From Symbiodinium natans (lineage: Eukaryota; Sar; Dinophyceae; Suessiales; Symbiodiniaceae), in the NCBI GenBank assembly GCA_905221605.1, contig CAJNDS010000735.1, positions 566,001 through 630,000 of the forward strand: a DNA stretch of 64,000 nucleotides. The letters run 5' to 3'. Position 1 is the stretch's first letter. The number at the start of each line of letters is the position of its first letter. Under the pieces are notes generated by a model. It made no database searches. It saw nothing but the letters and a program-made list of their open reading frames with translations, and had not been told where the DNA came from. Position numbers and translations under genes: made by a program. This document shows positions 42,119 to 51,359 of the stretch, in pieces.

Positions 42119-42363
42119 TACAGTTCAGCCTCCATACAGGTTTGTGTTTCGTGCACAGGGCGCTGGGTGGTCGGGGTACTGGATGGGGTACACTTGCAGG
42201 TGACCTTCATAAACCCTAAGCCCGAAATGCTAAACCCTAAATGGTAGCTCTCAATGCAGCAATCTTCGGGGGTGCATGTTCGTCTTATGCCGGGTGCCAC
42301 AGGTTTTGGAGGTGTTGTAAGGCCTAGGATCTACAGAACTTGGACTTTTTTTTCTCTCCTGCA

Positions 42364-42490
42364 ACCTTAAACCTTAAACCCTAAACCCTAAACCCTAAAC
42401 CCTAAACCCTAAACCCTAAACCCTAAACCCTAAACCCTAAACCCTAAACCCTAAACCCTAAACCCTAAACCCTAAACCCTAAACCCTAAC
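42364..42490. repeat. CCCTAAA array ending CCCTAACAG
   Basis: About 17 units. The end is modified to CCCTAACAG, giving the acceptor of the exon that follows. Confidence 0.95.
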
Positions 42491-42492
42491 AG

Positions 42493-42590
42493 ACGTCCCC
42501 GTGGTCAGGACCTCGGATGGATTTTGTGGGCCTGCGCACGGATCGGCTTGACGGAACCGGCCCCACGGCTGATAAGGGGCCTGGGAAGTG
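42493..42590 (+). CDS. Exon between two arrays
   Basis: Phase 0 directly after CCCTAACAG: TSPWSGPRMDFVGLRTDRLD then GTGPTADKGPGK and TG before GTTTGTTTAG. Both splice sites abut array sequence. Unknown protein. Confidence 0.6.
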
Positions 42591-42596
42591 GTTTGT

Positions 42597-42848
42597 TTAG
42601 GGTCTAGGGTCTAGGGTCTAGGGTCTAGGGTCTAGGGTCTAGGGTCTAGGGTCTAGGGTTTAGGGTTTAGGGTTTAGGGTTTAGGGTTTAGGGTTTAGGG
42701 TTTAGGGTCTAGGGTTTAGGGTTTAGGGTTTAGGGTTTTGGGTTTAGGGTTTAGGGTTTAGGGTTTAGGGTTTAGGGTTAGAGTCTAGGGTTTAGGGTTC
42801 AGGGTTTAGGGATTAGGGTTTGGGGTTTAGGGTTTAGGGTTTAGGGTC
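42597..42848. repeat. TTTAGGG array with a TCTAGGG block
   Basis: Starts with about eight TCTAGGG heptamers in a row and continues with canonical units and scattered variants; about 35 units. Confidence 0.95.
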
Positions 42849-42875
42849 TCCTTACCTTGAACCCGTGCTCTGCAG

Positions 42876-42898
42876 AAGATTGAAGCTGCATCCAGCAG
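42876..42898 (+). CDS. 23-nt micro-exon candidate
   Basis: Between GCTCTGCAG and GTTTCTATCAG: AAG ATT GAA GCT GCA TCC AGC AG (KIEAASS). Good signals on both sides but too short to prove. Confidence 0.35.
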
Positions 42899-42954
42899 GT
42901 TTCTATCAGTTTAGGGTTTAGGGTTTAGGGTTTAGCGTTTAGGGTTTAGGTGAT

Positions 42955-43046
42955 AGGCCCTGGGGACATTTGTTATGACTTCTTATTGGGTTTAAGAGGT
43001 TCACAGTCAGGATATATTTTTCAGACAGTTTTAAGAGCCATGCTAG
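42955..43046 (+). mobile_element. Family O element, copy
   Basis: AGGCCCTGGGGACATTTG, GGGTTTAAGAGG, and the end GAGCCATGCTAG. Confidence 0.55.
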
Positions 43047-43115
43047 ATCTAGCCTAAACCCCACAAAATACCCTAAGCCCCAAACCCTAAACCCTCAACC
43101 CTAAACCCTTAACCC

Positions 43116-43234
43116 GGTACTTCTTCAATCTGGCCGGCAGACACAAAACGTTCGACTGCGCGCCGCGCAGCAAAAGCAGTGCCCAGGTGTTGCAGATGCT
43201 TCCCGCGGTGGTCCGGCGCATGGCCCGAACCTGA
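43116..43234 (+). CDS. Possible terminal exon
   Basis: Frame YFFNLAGRHKTFDCAPRSKS then AQVLQMLPAVVRRMART and TGA. The minus strand is also open here, but its peptide is less regular. Family A follows immediately. Confidence 0.5.
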
Positions 43235-43235
43235 G

Positions 43236-43412
43236 CGACTTGGAGGTTCATGGTGCTTATTAACCAATTATAACTGTACTTATAACCCGCTTGTAAGCCC
43301 CTTAAGTGCCTTAATATGGTTAAAAGTATAGTTATAAGGGCACTGAAAGGGCTTATAAGTGGGTTATGATTACAGCTATACTTGGTTAATAAGTACCATG
43401 AACCGCCAAGTA
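43236..43412. mobile_element. Family A element, long copy 4
   Basis: ACTTGGAGGTTCATGG at the left and CCATGAACCGCCAAGT at the right; the inner arms TTAACCA/TGGTTAA and CTTATAACCCGCTTGTAAG/CTTATAAGTGGG make a nearly full-length palindrome of 175 bp. Confidence 0.8.
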
Positions 43413-43573
43413 GGACCCAGAACGGGTTCTTATTCCCTTTTGTTGAGGGTCTGGGTTCCCTTCTAAGCTCCTTAAACACAAAAAGGGCATCCCTTTTAAC
43501 CTAAACCCTAAACCCTAAACCCTAAACCCTAAACCCTAAACCCTAAACCCTAAACCCTAGGTTACTCCTGAGT
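43413..43573. mobile_element. Family B element with nested CCCTAAA array, copy 8
   Basis: GACCCAGAACGGG at the left and GGTTACTCCTGAGTC at the right. An array of nine CCCTAAA units splits the conserved TCCTAGGTTACTCC. It directly abuts the family A copy. Confidence 0.8.
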
Positions 43574-43869
43574 CAAGGGAGTAGTTTTTTGCAGGAGAGA
43601 CGGATATGTCTGGTGACGGGGAGGGGCGTTCTGAAAGAAATCAGAGGTTCTCTCTGTGCTGAACCCCAGGAGCTTCAGGATTCGGAAGTTCATCACCCCA
43701 AACCCTAAATCAATGGAACCCCTAAACCCCTAAACCCCGGAACCCTCAACCCGACATCTTCTGTGGCTTGGGAGTCTAGGATTTCATTGAGTTTGGGAAG
43801 CTGGTTGTCCGAAGTACTCGTAGCCAGGAGGCCCCTTAACGGACCGCTAGGCCAAGCGCTGCTTTGCAA

Positions 43870-44212
43870 TTAGGGTTTAGGGTTTAGGGTTTAGGGTTTA
43901 GGGTTTAGGGTTTAGGGTTTAGGGTTTAGGGTTTAGGGTTTAGGGTTTAGGGTTTAGGGTTTAGGTTTAGGGAAAGCATCCGTATTGCCTGGGTGAGCCC
44001 TAATCTTGGGGTTTTGGGTTTTGGGTTTAAGGGCACCCAAATAGAATTGGGATGGGGACTTGTAGGGTCATGTTGGGAAGAGGCATGTTGACCAGCTACC
44101 ATGTATGTAACGTGACAGACCCTAAACCCTAAACCCTAAACCCTAAACCCTAAACCCTAAACCCTAAACCCTAAACCCTAAACCCTAAACCCTAAACCCT
44201 AAACCCTAAACC
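43870..44212. repeat. TTTAGGG and CCCTAAA arrays facing each other
   Basis: TTTAGGG at 43870-43975 and CCCTAAA at 44120-44212, separated by about 140 bp of unique DNA. Confidence 0.9.
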
Positions 44213-44293
44213 GGTTTTGGGCTCATTGAGTTTCGTTGAGAGGCTTGGCCTGAAGTGAGCGACGAGTCGGAGGCCCATGTCAGGGGATGGATG

Positions 44294-44515
44294 ACCCTAA
44301 ACCCTTAAACCCTTAAACCCTTAAACCCTTAAACCCTTAAACCCTTAAACCCTTAAACCCTTAAACCCTTAAACCCTTAAACCCTTAAACCCTTAAACCC
44401 TTAAACCCTTAAACCCTTAAACCCTTAAACCCTAAGCCCTAAGCCCTAAACCCTAAACCCTAAACCCTAAACCCTAAACCCTAAACCCTAAACCCTAAAC
44501 CCTAAACCCTAAACC
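44294..44515. repeat. Octamer CCCTTAAA array followed by CCCTAAA
   Basis: About 16 copies of CCCTTAAA, then CCCTAAG and about ten canonical units. This is the same octamer as at 9.5 kb in the other orientation. Confidence 0.95.
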
Positions 44516-44599
44516 AACCTATGTGACTCAAGTTGGGGTGGGTGGATCTAAGTGGCTCACAACTTGGATCAATCCCTCAGGATATTTTTTGGGTTTGAG

Positions 44600-44662
44600 G
44601 TGTTGCATGCAACCGGTATCCCTGAGCTGCAACCTCCCGAAGCAAGACGTAAACTCCTAGAG
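44600..44662 (+). CDS. Exon candidate
   Basis: After GGTTTGAG, 21 codons: VLHATGIPELQPPEARRKLL, E; ends against CCCTAAA. Unknown. Confidence 0.5.
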
Positions 44663-44727
44663 CCCTAAACCCTAAACCCTAAACCCTAAACCCTAAACCC
44701 TACACCCTAAACCCTAAACGTTGCAAG

Positions 44728-44805
44728 GGCGAGCCCGGCCCTCAGCAGGGCATCGGGAACGATCATGTGAGCAAGATTGCTCCGCAAAGCAGCAAAGCAA
44801 TGCCG
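44728..44805 (+). CDS. Exon candidate
   Basis: After GTTGCAAG, 26 codons: GEPGPQQGIGNDHVSKIAPQ then SSKAMP, before GTAGCT. Unknown. Confidence 0.55.
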
Positions 44806-44867
44806 GTAGCTACATTGTGTGTATATATGTATATATGTATTATACATATGTGTATGTGTGGACACAG

Positions 44868-44952
44868 ACAGAGAGAGAGGGAGAGGGAGGAAACCCTAAA
44901 CCCTAAACCCTAAACCCTAAACCCTAAAGGGAGAGAGAGAGAGAGAGAGGGA
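44868..44952. repeat. GA microsatellite split by a CCCTAAA array
   Basis: (GA)n/GGGAGA sequence, then five CCCTAAA units (44891-44928), then (GA)n again. Confidence 0.85.
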
Positions 44953-44953
44953 G

Positions 44954-45058
44954 CTCACCATGCCTTTCAACACACGATTTCTTGCCCAACGGCGCAGCCT
45001 CCCCATGGAAATCACCATGTTTCCGAAGGCCAAACCGAACCTAGAAGGGATGATTTAG
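44954..45058 (+). CDS. Exon or terminal exon candidate
   Basis: Frame LTMPFNTRFLAQRRSLPMEI then TMFPKAKPNLEGMI and a TAG that lies in the following TTTAGGG array. Either the array supplies the stop or a donor lies just before it. Confidence 0.5.
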   Translation, partial: LTMPFNTRFLAQRRSLPMEITMFPKAKPNLEGMI

Positions 45059-45151
45059 GGTTTGGGGTTTAAGGTTTAGGGTTTAGGGTTTAGGGTTTAG
45101 GGTTTAGGGTTTAGGGTTTAGGGTTTAGGGTAAGAACTTCAATCGTTTCAG

Positions 45152-45300
45152 TTTGGGGGGGGGGGTATGTGGTGTTCGAATTATGTGATCCGAAGACGCA
45201 GGTCAACAGTCAGGACTATTTCATGGTTCTGTGGTCCATGGCCGCTCTTGACATAGGCACTGTGTCCGCCGTTTTGGACGACGGGGCGGTGGGAGTTTGA
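45152..45300 (+). CDS. Probable terminal exon, OPR-like flavour
   Basis: After AATCGTTTCAG; a poly-G stretch encodes Gly, then VVFELCDPKTQVNSQDYFMV, LWSMAALDIGTVSAVLDDGA, VGV and TGA. YFMVLWSMAALD resembles the W-containing helix of OPR/RAP repeats. The poly-G may be the remains of an intron. Confidence 0.6.
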
Positions 45301-45399
45301 GGGGTTCCGGATATTGGGCGGCTCAGGGTTTGGTGTTGAGCTACGCCCACTGAATCCTTCAGAGGGCGAGAGGGGATTTCAGTGCAGTTCCTTTTTCAG

Positions 45400-45455
45400 G
45401 AACCTGTTTGCAAACTTCGGCTTAATCGCTGCTGCAGCTTCCGCAGCTACCGAAG
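45400..45455 (+). CDS. 56-nt exon with good splice sites
   Basis: Between CCTTTTTCAG and GTATGG: one base, 18 codons NLFANFGLIAAAASAATE, one base. Confidence 0.55.
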
Positions 45456-45640
45456 GTATGGTTTCAGTATCTTTGTTTATGTTCTGCAAGGGGCCAGATG
45501 TGAGTGATCGAGGTTTGAGGTGTTTGCTCCTCACCGCCTGTAGCACAGATACGGACTCCCATGTACCTGGATGCCTGCTTTTGCCTTAGCAACCCTAAAC
45601 CCTAAACCCTAAACTCTAAACGCTAAACCCTAAGCCACAG

Positions 45641-45719
45641 AGACATGATGACCGACCTGCCCGATGCCATGCAGATACCGGAGCTTGATTTTCAGAAATT
45701 CTGCGCCCGACAACCTCAG
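45641..45719 (+). CDS. Exon candidate
   Basis: After AGCCACAG: DMMTDLPDAMQIPELDFQKF then CARQPQ, running into a poly-T/poly-G tract (45720-45760). Unknown protein. Confidence 0.55.
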
Positions 45720-45785
45720 TTTTTTTTTTTTTTGGGGGGGGGGGGGGGGCTTCGGCTTTAGGCCTTAGAACCAGCAGCCCCTCTT

Positions 45786-45902
45786 CTTAGTAGCTGAGTG
45801 GAGTGCGTAAACTTTACACTGTACACTTTCTGGCATACGATAATCCCCTATAGAACTGAAAGTGTACACTTTTGGGGGGGCTGATGGACTCAGCAACTAA
45901 GT
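45786..45902. mobile_element. Family D element, copy 3
   Basis: CTTAGTAGCTGAGTGG at the left, GGACTCAGCAACTAAG at the right, with AGAACTGAAAGTGTACACTT inside. Confidence 0.75.
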
Positions 45903-46012
45903 CTTATACTCAACCCTAAACCCTAAACCCTAAACCCTAAGCCCTAAACCCCAAACCCTAAACCCTGAAACCTCAACCCTGTATACTCCCCCACCCAGGC
46001 CTTATTTCCTAG

Positions 46013-46089
46013 TGAGCAGAGTCTGCCAGGCTGGCCTGCCTTACCCTCCGACGCAGCTACGCCCTTCCTCCGTTTCTGGGACTCAATCG
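46013..46089 (+). CDS. Exon with array-supplied donor
   Basis: After TTTCCTAG: one base, 25 codons EQSLPGWPALPSDAATPFLR then FWDSI, G directly against GTTTAGGG. Unknown protein. Confidence 0.6.
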
Positions 46090-46190
46090 GTTTAGGGTTT
46101 GGGGTCTAGGGTTTAGGGTTTCGGGTTTCGGGTTTCGGGTTTGGGGTTTGGGGTTTGGGGTTTTGGGGTTTTGGGGTTTGGGGTTTGGGG
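46090..46190. repeat. Degenerate TTTAGGG/TTTGGGG array
   Basis: Provides the donor at its left edge; dominated by TTTCGGG and TTTGGGG variants. Confidence 0.85.
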
Positions 46191-46588
46191 ACCAATCAGG
46201 TCTTCCCGGGAGTCTGGGGCCTTCAGGGGTCTAAAAACTTGGGGGGCCTAGCTTGTGGAACCCGCTCCGTGCCCGCCGCCCTGCCACCCCATACACCAAG
46301 CCCAAACTCGCAGATGGGTGTATGACACTGACATGCCAGTCCACACAGGCTTGGCCCAAGAGCATGAACATCAAGTCTGTTCCCCATGCCATACATCCTA
46401 GAAGCTCAAAAGTCAAAACTTGACCTTAACCCTAAACCTCAAATCCTAAACCCTAAACCCTAAACCTGCCACCCCAAACCCTAAACCTTAAACCCCAAAC
46501 CCTAAACCCTAAACCCCAAACCCTAAACCCTAAACCCCAAACCCTAAACCCTGCAAGCCCCAAACCTGTCAAGTGGCTCATTCTGCAG

Positions 46589-46643
46589 GTGCCGCCATCA
46601 CTGCTCTGAAAGCCGTCGATGCCAGGGACGAGGACGGATTTGC
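46589..46643 (+). CDS. Exon candidate with GC-type donor
   Basis: After TTCTGCAG: AAITALKAVDARDEDGF, then GC of GCTTTAGGG as possible donor. The peptide is Asp/Ala-rich and resembles an ankyrin-like turn, but it is too short to assign. Confidence 0.55.
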
Positions 46644-46842
46644 TTTAGGGCTTTAGGGTCGCAATTCAACGCCCGACGACGAAATTCCCCAACCCGACAT
46701 CCTAACCCCTAAACCCTGATTATCCTGAAACCATTCCCGAAGGCAGCTTACCGGCCCGTTTGCCAGGAAAAAGGCAGCCTGTGCCTAGAGCTAGCAACGA
46801 GGAATGATTTTCAAAATGGGTTCGAAAGAAGTATCATCGGAT

Positions 46843-46845
<3 letters not shown>

Positions 46846-46877
<32 letters not shown>
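46846..46877. repeat. Poly-G tract, 32 bases
   Basis: Uninterrupted run of G. At 46999-47120 follows a loose tandem of TTCGGGCTTA/ATGTCGGG motifs. Confidence 0.9.
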
Positions 46878-46880
<3 letters not shown>

Positions 46881-47441
46881 TGCATCGGGGGAGGGATGCC
46901 GTGCTGATTTTTAAGGCAGCAAGCTTGACGGTTGTTAGCTAATTTGGCCAGAGAATAACCAAGAAAATAGTGCTCGAGCATTCTGAAAGGCAACCAAGAA
47001 TAAGCCCGACATGAGCCTTATGTTGACCTTATGTCGGGTTAATTTCGGGCTGATTATGAGGATACTTCGGGCTTAGTTTCCTTCTGCTATTTCGGGCTTA
47101 TTTTGACCCTATTATTTCTCCTCCTGAAAGTCTAGCCCAAAGCACAAAAATAGATCCTGGGTGGCGGATTTGAGACTTGGGGTGTGCTACGCGCGCAGAG
47201 GCACGTCAGCTGTTCGCAGTTTGGTGCAAAAACGGCCATGCGCCTATGCGGCTCTCTCAACTTTTGTTGTGAGGCCCTGAAGCCAATACCCTACAAGCCT
47301 CAATAGCTCGCAGCTCCAGATGCTGTCCCTAAACCCTAGACCCTAGACCCTAAACCCTAGACCCTAGACCCTAAACCCTAAACCCTAAACCCTAAACCCT
47401 AAACCCTAAACCCTAAACCCTAAACCCTAACTGTGCGCAAG

Positions 47442-47514
47442 TGGCGAGGCCAATTTCCTGTCCATTGCTGCTTGGGCCTGTGCTGTAGCCACTCGGGCCG
47501 CCCTGTTCTTGGAG
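47442..47514 (+). CDS. OPR-like exon ending in family A
   Basis: After GTGCGCAAG: one base, 24 codons GEANFLSIAAWACAVATRAA then LFLE, ending at GTTCATGG, the conserved left part of family A. NFLSIAAWACAVA resembles an OPR repeat. Confidence 0.6.
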
Positions 47515-47780
47515 GTTCATGGCTATAAGTGTTTTGGGGCTTAGGGTTTAGGGTTTAGGGTTTAGGGTTTAGGGTTCAGGGTTTAGGGTATAGGGTTTAG
47601 GGTTAAGTGTTTTACACGCACCTCCCCCCCCCCCCCAGATGCACACACAGAAAAGGAAACACTACATTAGAACTTCATTCATGGCAAATTAAGTTGGGGC
47701 AAGTTATAAACTGTAAACTGTACGTAACCTATCCAGCTCATCAGCCCAGTTAGAACTACCCATGGAGCCTCCAAGTAGGC
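47508..47780. mobile_element. Family A element split by array and poly-C
   Basis: Left end CTTGGAGGTTCATGG, right end CCCATGGAGCCTCCAAGT at 47759-47776. Between them lie a TTTAGGG array (47535-47605), a poly-C run and about 120 bp of other DNA. Confidence 0.55.
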
Positions 47781-47824
47781 TTTGTGTCCAAGATGTTTAG
47801 GGCTCAGTGTTGGGGGGTTCCAAG

Positions 47825-47897
47825 ACACAGCACAGGAAGCAACAGCCGCAATGTTTCGACAACGTCTCATCAGCGACCCAACCAAATTCAAGTCGTT
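47825..47897 (+). CDS. Exon candidate
   Basis: After TTCCAAG: TAQEATAAMFRQRLISDPTK then FKS. It runs into a CCCTAAA array. Unknown protein. Confidence 0.55.
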
Positions 47898-48055
47898 TAG
47901 CCCTAAACCTTGAACCCTAAACCTTAAACCCTAAACCCTAAACCTCAAACCGCGAACCCTTAGCCCTAAACCCTAAATCCTAAACCCTGAACCCTAATCC
48001 CTAAACCCTAAACCCCTAAACCCTAAACCCTAGTCGTTTTAGTTTGAAAGATGAG

Positions 48056-48172
48056 GGCGTCCCCCGGAATTGTTCTATTTGGTGCCGCCCGGCGGCGATG
48101 GCGTTTCGACTTTGATGCAAACTCAGGCGGATCTGCGGGCGCCTGCAGATGAGCTCACGACTCGGAGTGAAT
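48056..48172 (+). CDS. Exon candidate
   Basis: A TGA just upstream closes the frame. It reads RPPELFYLVPPGGDGVSTLM, then QTQADLRAPADELTTRSEC. Polar, possibly a linker. A minus-strand frame also exists here. Confidence 0.5.
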
Positions 48173-48349
48173 GCCATGCAACCCCAATATAAAGTCAACC
48201 GACGCAAACCTAAGCCCTGTATAAGCCTACACCCTAGATCTGATCCACACCTGTACAGCCAAGACTCAGACGACGTTCTTTGTCCTACACGCCAAACCCC
48301 ACTCGGTTGCAAGTCTCAACAACTTCGGTACTCTGAGGCCAGTTCCTAG

Positions 48350-48454
48350 GACCGGGAGTGGGCCCTTTTTTCCTTTTTTTAAGGGTTGGGGTTCCCTTAT
48401 AATCACCTTAAAGCCAAAAAGGGTACCCTTTTTTTCCTAGGGTACTCCCAGGTC
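48350..48454. mobile_element. Family B element, copy 9
   Basis: GACCGGGAGTGGGCCC at the left and GGTACTCCCAGGTC at the right; compensated changes in both arms, flanked by CTAG. Confidence 0.8.
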
Positions 48455-48666
48455 TAGGTTCCAAACTTCGAGCGAAGGGTCGGCGAAGGGTCCAGATCCG
48501 ACGTTTCCTTCAGCCACTGCTGGCTGGGTTCTGCTTTGGGAGAAGTTTACGCTTCACTTCTTTCCCTTTTCAGTGAGCCCATTCACAAACATAATTCTCA
48601 AAGGGATTTCATAAGGCAACCTATTCATAAAGTAACTTTCAAAGGTCTTTTTAAGGCACCACTCAG

Positions 48667-48778
48667 CACTGGGTGCCAAGGCTGATCGCACATACCCTCG
48701 AGCGTGCCTACCAGGCTGGTCTTTCGGCCCGGGATCCGGAAGTCGGATTTTGGACCCCGAAATTCGCGTTTACCTAGA
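48667..48778 (+). CDS. Exon candidate
   Basis: After CACCACTCAG: LGAKADRTYPRACLPGWSFG then PGSGSRILDPEIRVYLE, ending before GTAGCC. Preceded by an element-like sequence (48540-48660) with repeated AACCTATTCATAAAG motifs shared with 11.9 and 56.9 kb. Confidence 0.55.
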
Positions 48779-48797
48779 GTAGCCTACTAGGAATATG

Positions 48798-49610
48798 CAT
48801 ATATATATATATATTGATTTATTTATATTTATTTATTTATTTTTTATTTGTTTCAGTTTATTTATTTATTTGTTTATATTCATGTTTATATGCATATTTA
48901 TATTTATATTTATATTTATATTTATTTATATTTATATTTATATTTATACTTATATTTATATTTATTTATATATATTGATATATTTTTGTATATATTTTAT
49001 ATTTGTATATATTTTGTATATTTTTTTATATTTGTATATTGTATTTTGGTATATTGTTACATTTATATATTATATATTTATATATTTAATATTTATATAT
49101 TTATATATTATATATTTATATATTTATATATTTTTATATATTTATATTTATATTATTATATTTATATTTATATATTGATTTATAGATTTATAGATTTATA
49201 GATTTTTAGAATTTATAGATTTATAGATTTATCGATTTATATATTTATATTTATATATTTATATATTTATATATTTATATATATAATATGTATATATTTT
49301 ATATATATATATATTTATATATTCGTATATTATTATATTTGTATAATTTGTAATATTGTATATTTCATATTTATATATTATATATTTTATATATTTATAT
49401 ATATGTATATATTTTAGATTTATTGGTTTATATAAATATATATATTTATATATTTATATTTTTATATATTTATATATTTATATATTTATATATTTATATA
49501 TTTATATATTTATATATTTATATATTTATATATAAATATATTTATATATTTATATATTTATATATTTACATATATTCATATATTTTTGTTTTTATATTTA
49601 TCTTCATATG
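48798..49610. repeat. 800-bp AT-rich TATATTTA tract
   Basis: Nearly pure A+T made of TATATATTTA and TATTTATA units with no fixed period. The long Tyr/Ile/Phe-rich frames it encodes are artefacts of composition. Confidence 0.95.
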
Positions 49611-49732
49611 TCCCTAATTGGGTTAACAAACTCCCAAAAACACCGAAGAAAAAGGAGACCCTAGAGTAACCTATTCGATACATACGTATATACAGACATA
49701 GTATTTGCCCTGTAAACTACACTGATCTAAGG

Positions 49733-49841
49733 CACAGATCCCTTTGATGAGGGCATGCCATTTACTCTAGGAGACCATTGGGAGATGTGTTTGGAACCTT
49801 TGACAGGTCAAAGAGGAATGTGCGCAGAGGGTTTTACAGTG
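49733..49841 (+). CDS. Exon or terminal exon candidate
   Basis: Frame DPFDEGMPFTLGDHWEMCLE, then PLTGQRGMCAEGFTV and TAG. An acceptor-like CACAG lies at its start. A second short frame at 49926-49990 contains FACFSKPARKRWGISTRGS. Unknown proteins. Confidence 0.45.
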
Positions 49842-50172
49842 TAGTTCTTCTCATTTCGGAGTTACCAGATGTTTTCCCCGTTTTATGAAACAACCGTAAC
49901 ACTGGACACCCTAAGAAAGGAGCTCTAGTCAAGGGTCCAAATATGGAGGTTCGTTTTGCCTGTTTCAGCAAGCCTGCTAGAAAGAGGTGGGGAATTTCGA
50001 CACGTGGAAGTTGATAGTTCCAGGGCCCTTTAGAGTTTAGGCCTCAGCTTTTTTGAGGGGATCACGGCAAGTCAAGTCGCAAGCGGAGAGCAGCGCATCT
50101 GCTTAGGGATATTTGTGAAGAGTGTGCATGGGGAGCCCTTTTGCGTGGTCTTCCAAATAAGAGTCTTCAACC

Positions 50173-50345
50173 CTAATCCCTAAACCCTATAAACCCTATA
50201 AACCCTATAAACCCTATAAACCCTATAAACCCTATAAACCCTATAAACCCTATAAACCCTATAAACCCTATAAACCCAACAAACCCTATAAACCCTGTAA
50301 ATCCTATAAACCCTACAAACCCAATAAACCCTATAAACCCTAAAC
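50173..50345. repeat. Nonamer CCCTATAAA array
   Basis: About 18 copies of CCCTATAAA, an additional locally amplified variant of the telomere unit. Confidence 0.95.
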
Positions 50346-50399
50346 CCTAAAACCCGAAACCCAAACCCTAAACCCTAAAAGAGTCTTCGAGCCCTTGGG

Positions 50400-50880
50400 G
50401 TTTGGTTTCAATTTGTTGGGCCCTTTGGCACATTCTAGGGGGTTCTCAAGGGAGGGGGGTTCAAGGGGGGCGTGTAACCCAAGGTTCCCGAATACTCCCT
50501 ACTACTCCCTAAGGCTCCCTAAGCTTCCCTAGGCCCGAGACATAATCTTAGCTCATCACTTGTTGGGAGAATATGATGCCCTATTGGCCTCAAGGCTTCT
50601 GAGCCCTGAACTAAACTCGAAACCTTAAACCCTACAAATCCTATGTTTACCCTAAACCCTAAACCTTAAGCCCTAACCCCTAGAAGCCCAAAGTGAAGTC
50701 TCTATGAAACTAGTGTCGTCGGAGGGCCTAGGAGTTTGGACGTGGCCTTCATTTTTGGCACATTCGTTCTTGCAAGAGGGCTAGAAGCCAGAAAGTCGGA
50801 AACTCAATAGCCTCAATCCCTAAGACTAAAGTATAGGGAATCCCAGCACTATTTGTCCTTAAAAAGGTTTCCAACTTTTT
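50400..50880. other. Mostly non-coding
   Basis: Contains TACTCCCTACTACTCCC-type repeats (50490-50540). One frame at 50704-50781 (MKLVSSEGLGVWTWPSFLAH) looks protein-like but has no splice signal. Confidence 0.4.
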
Positions 50881-50895
50881 TGGGGTTTACTGTAG

Positions 50896-51020
50896 GGCTG
50901 CACCACACCTGAAGAGAGTGCACAGGCTCAGCGAGAACCAGGAGGTTCGTGGAAGCTGCGAGCCAAAGTGCTGGTGGCCTGAGACTTTGTCGCTGAGTTT
51001 TCACCTCATCGCTGTGATTG
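50896..51020 (+). CDS. Exon with array-supplied donor
   Basis: After ACTGTAG: one base, 41 codons APHLKRVHRLSENQEVRGSC, EPKCWWPETLSLSFHLIAVI, and G against GTTTAGGG. Unknown protein; Cys/Trp-rich centre. Confidence 0.6.
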
Positions 51021-51125
51021 GTTTAGGGTTTAGGGTTTAGGGTTTGGGGCGGAGGTTTGGGGTTTAGGGTTTAGGGTTTAGGGTTTAGGAACACCATCGA
51101 AAGCCCGATGCTCTGTCTTTGGCAG

Positions 51126-51322
51126 ACTTACCTGAAGCTGCCAGGGGTGCTGCAGGGGGGTCCGCGTGCATCCGACGAAGAACCCTAAACCCTCAACCCT
51201 CAACCCTAAACCCTAAACCCTAAACCGCAACTCTGAGGCCTACGCCAAGGTGCTGCATCCCGAGCCACCTCGCCCATCGGAGGTGGACTTTGTCGCGGAC
51301 GTCTATGAGGCGCGCCCTGGGG
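51126..51322 (+). CDS. Two adjacent exons, probably one gene
   Basis: 51126-51180 follows GTCTTTGGCAG and reads TYLKLPGVLQGGPRASDE. A CCCTAAA array (51181-51226) separates it from 51229-51322: NSEAYAKVLHPEPPRPSEVD then FVADVYEARPG, ending directly against GTTTAGGG. Both are strongly coding-like. The exact splice ends of the intervening array intron are unclear. Protein unknown. Confidence 0.6.
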
Positions 51323-51359
51323 GTTTAGGGTTTAGGGTTTAGGGTTTGGGGTTTAGGGG

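Noticed and set aside
48795..49617. ORFs of 60-127 codons rich in Tyr, Ile and Phe
   Set aside because: They come from the AT-rich tract, which lacks stop codons in some frames by composition.
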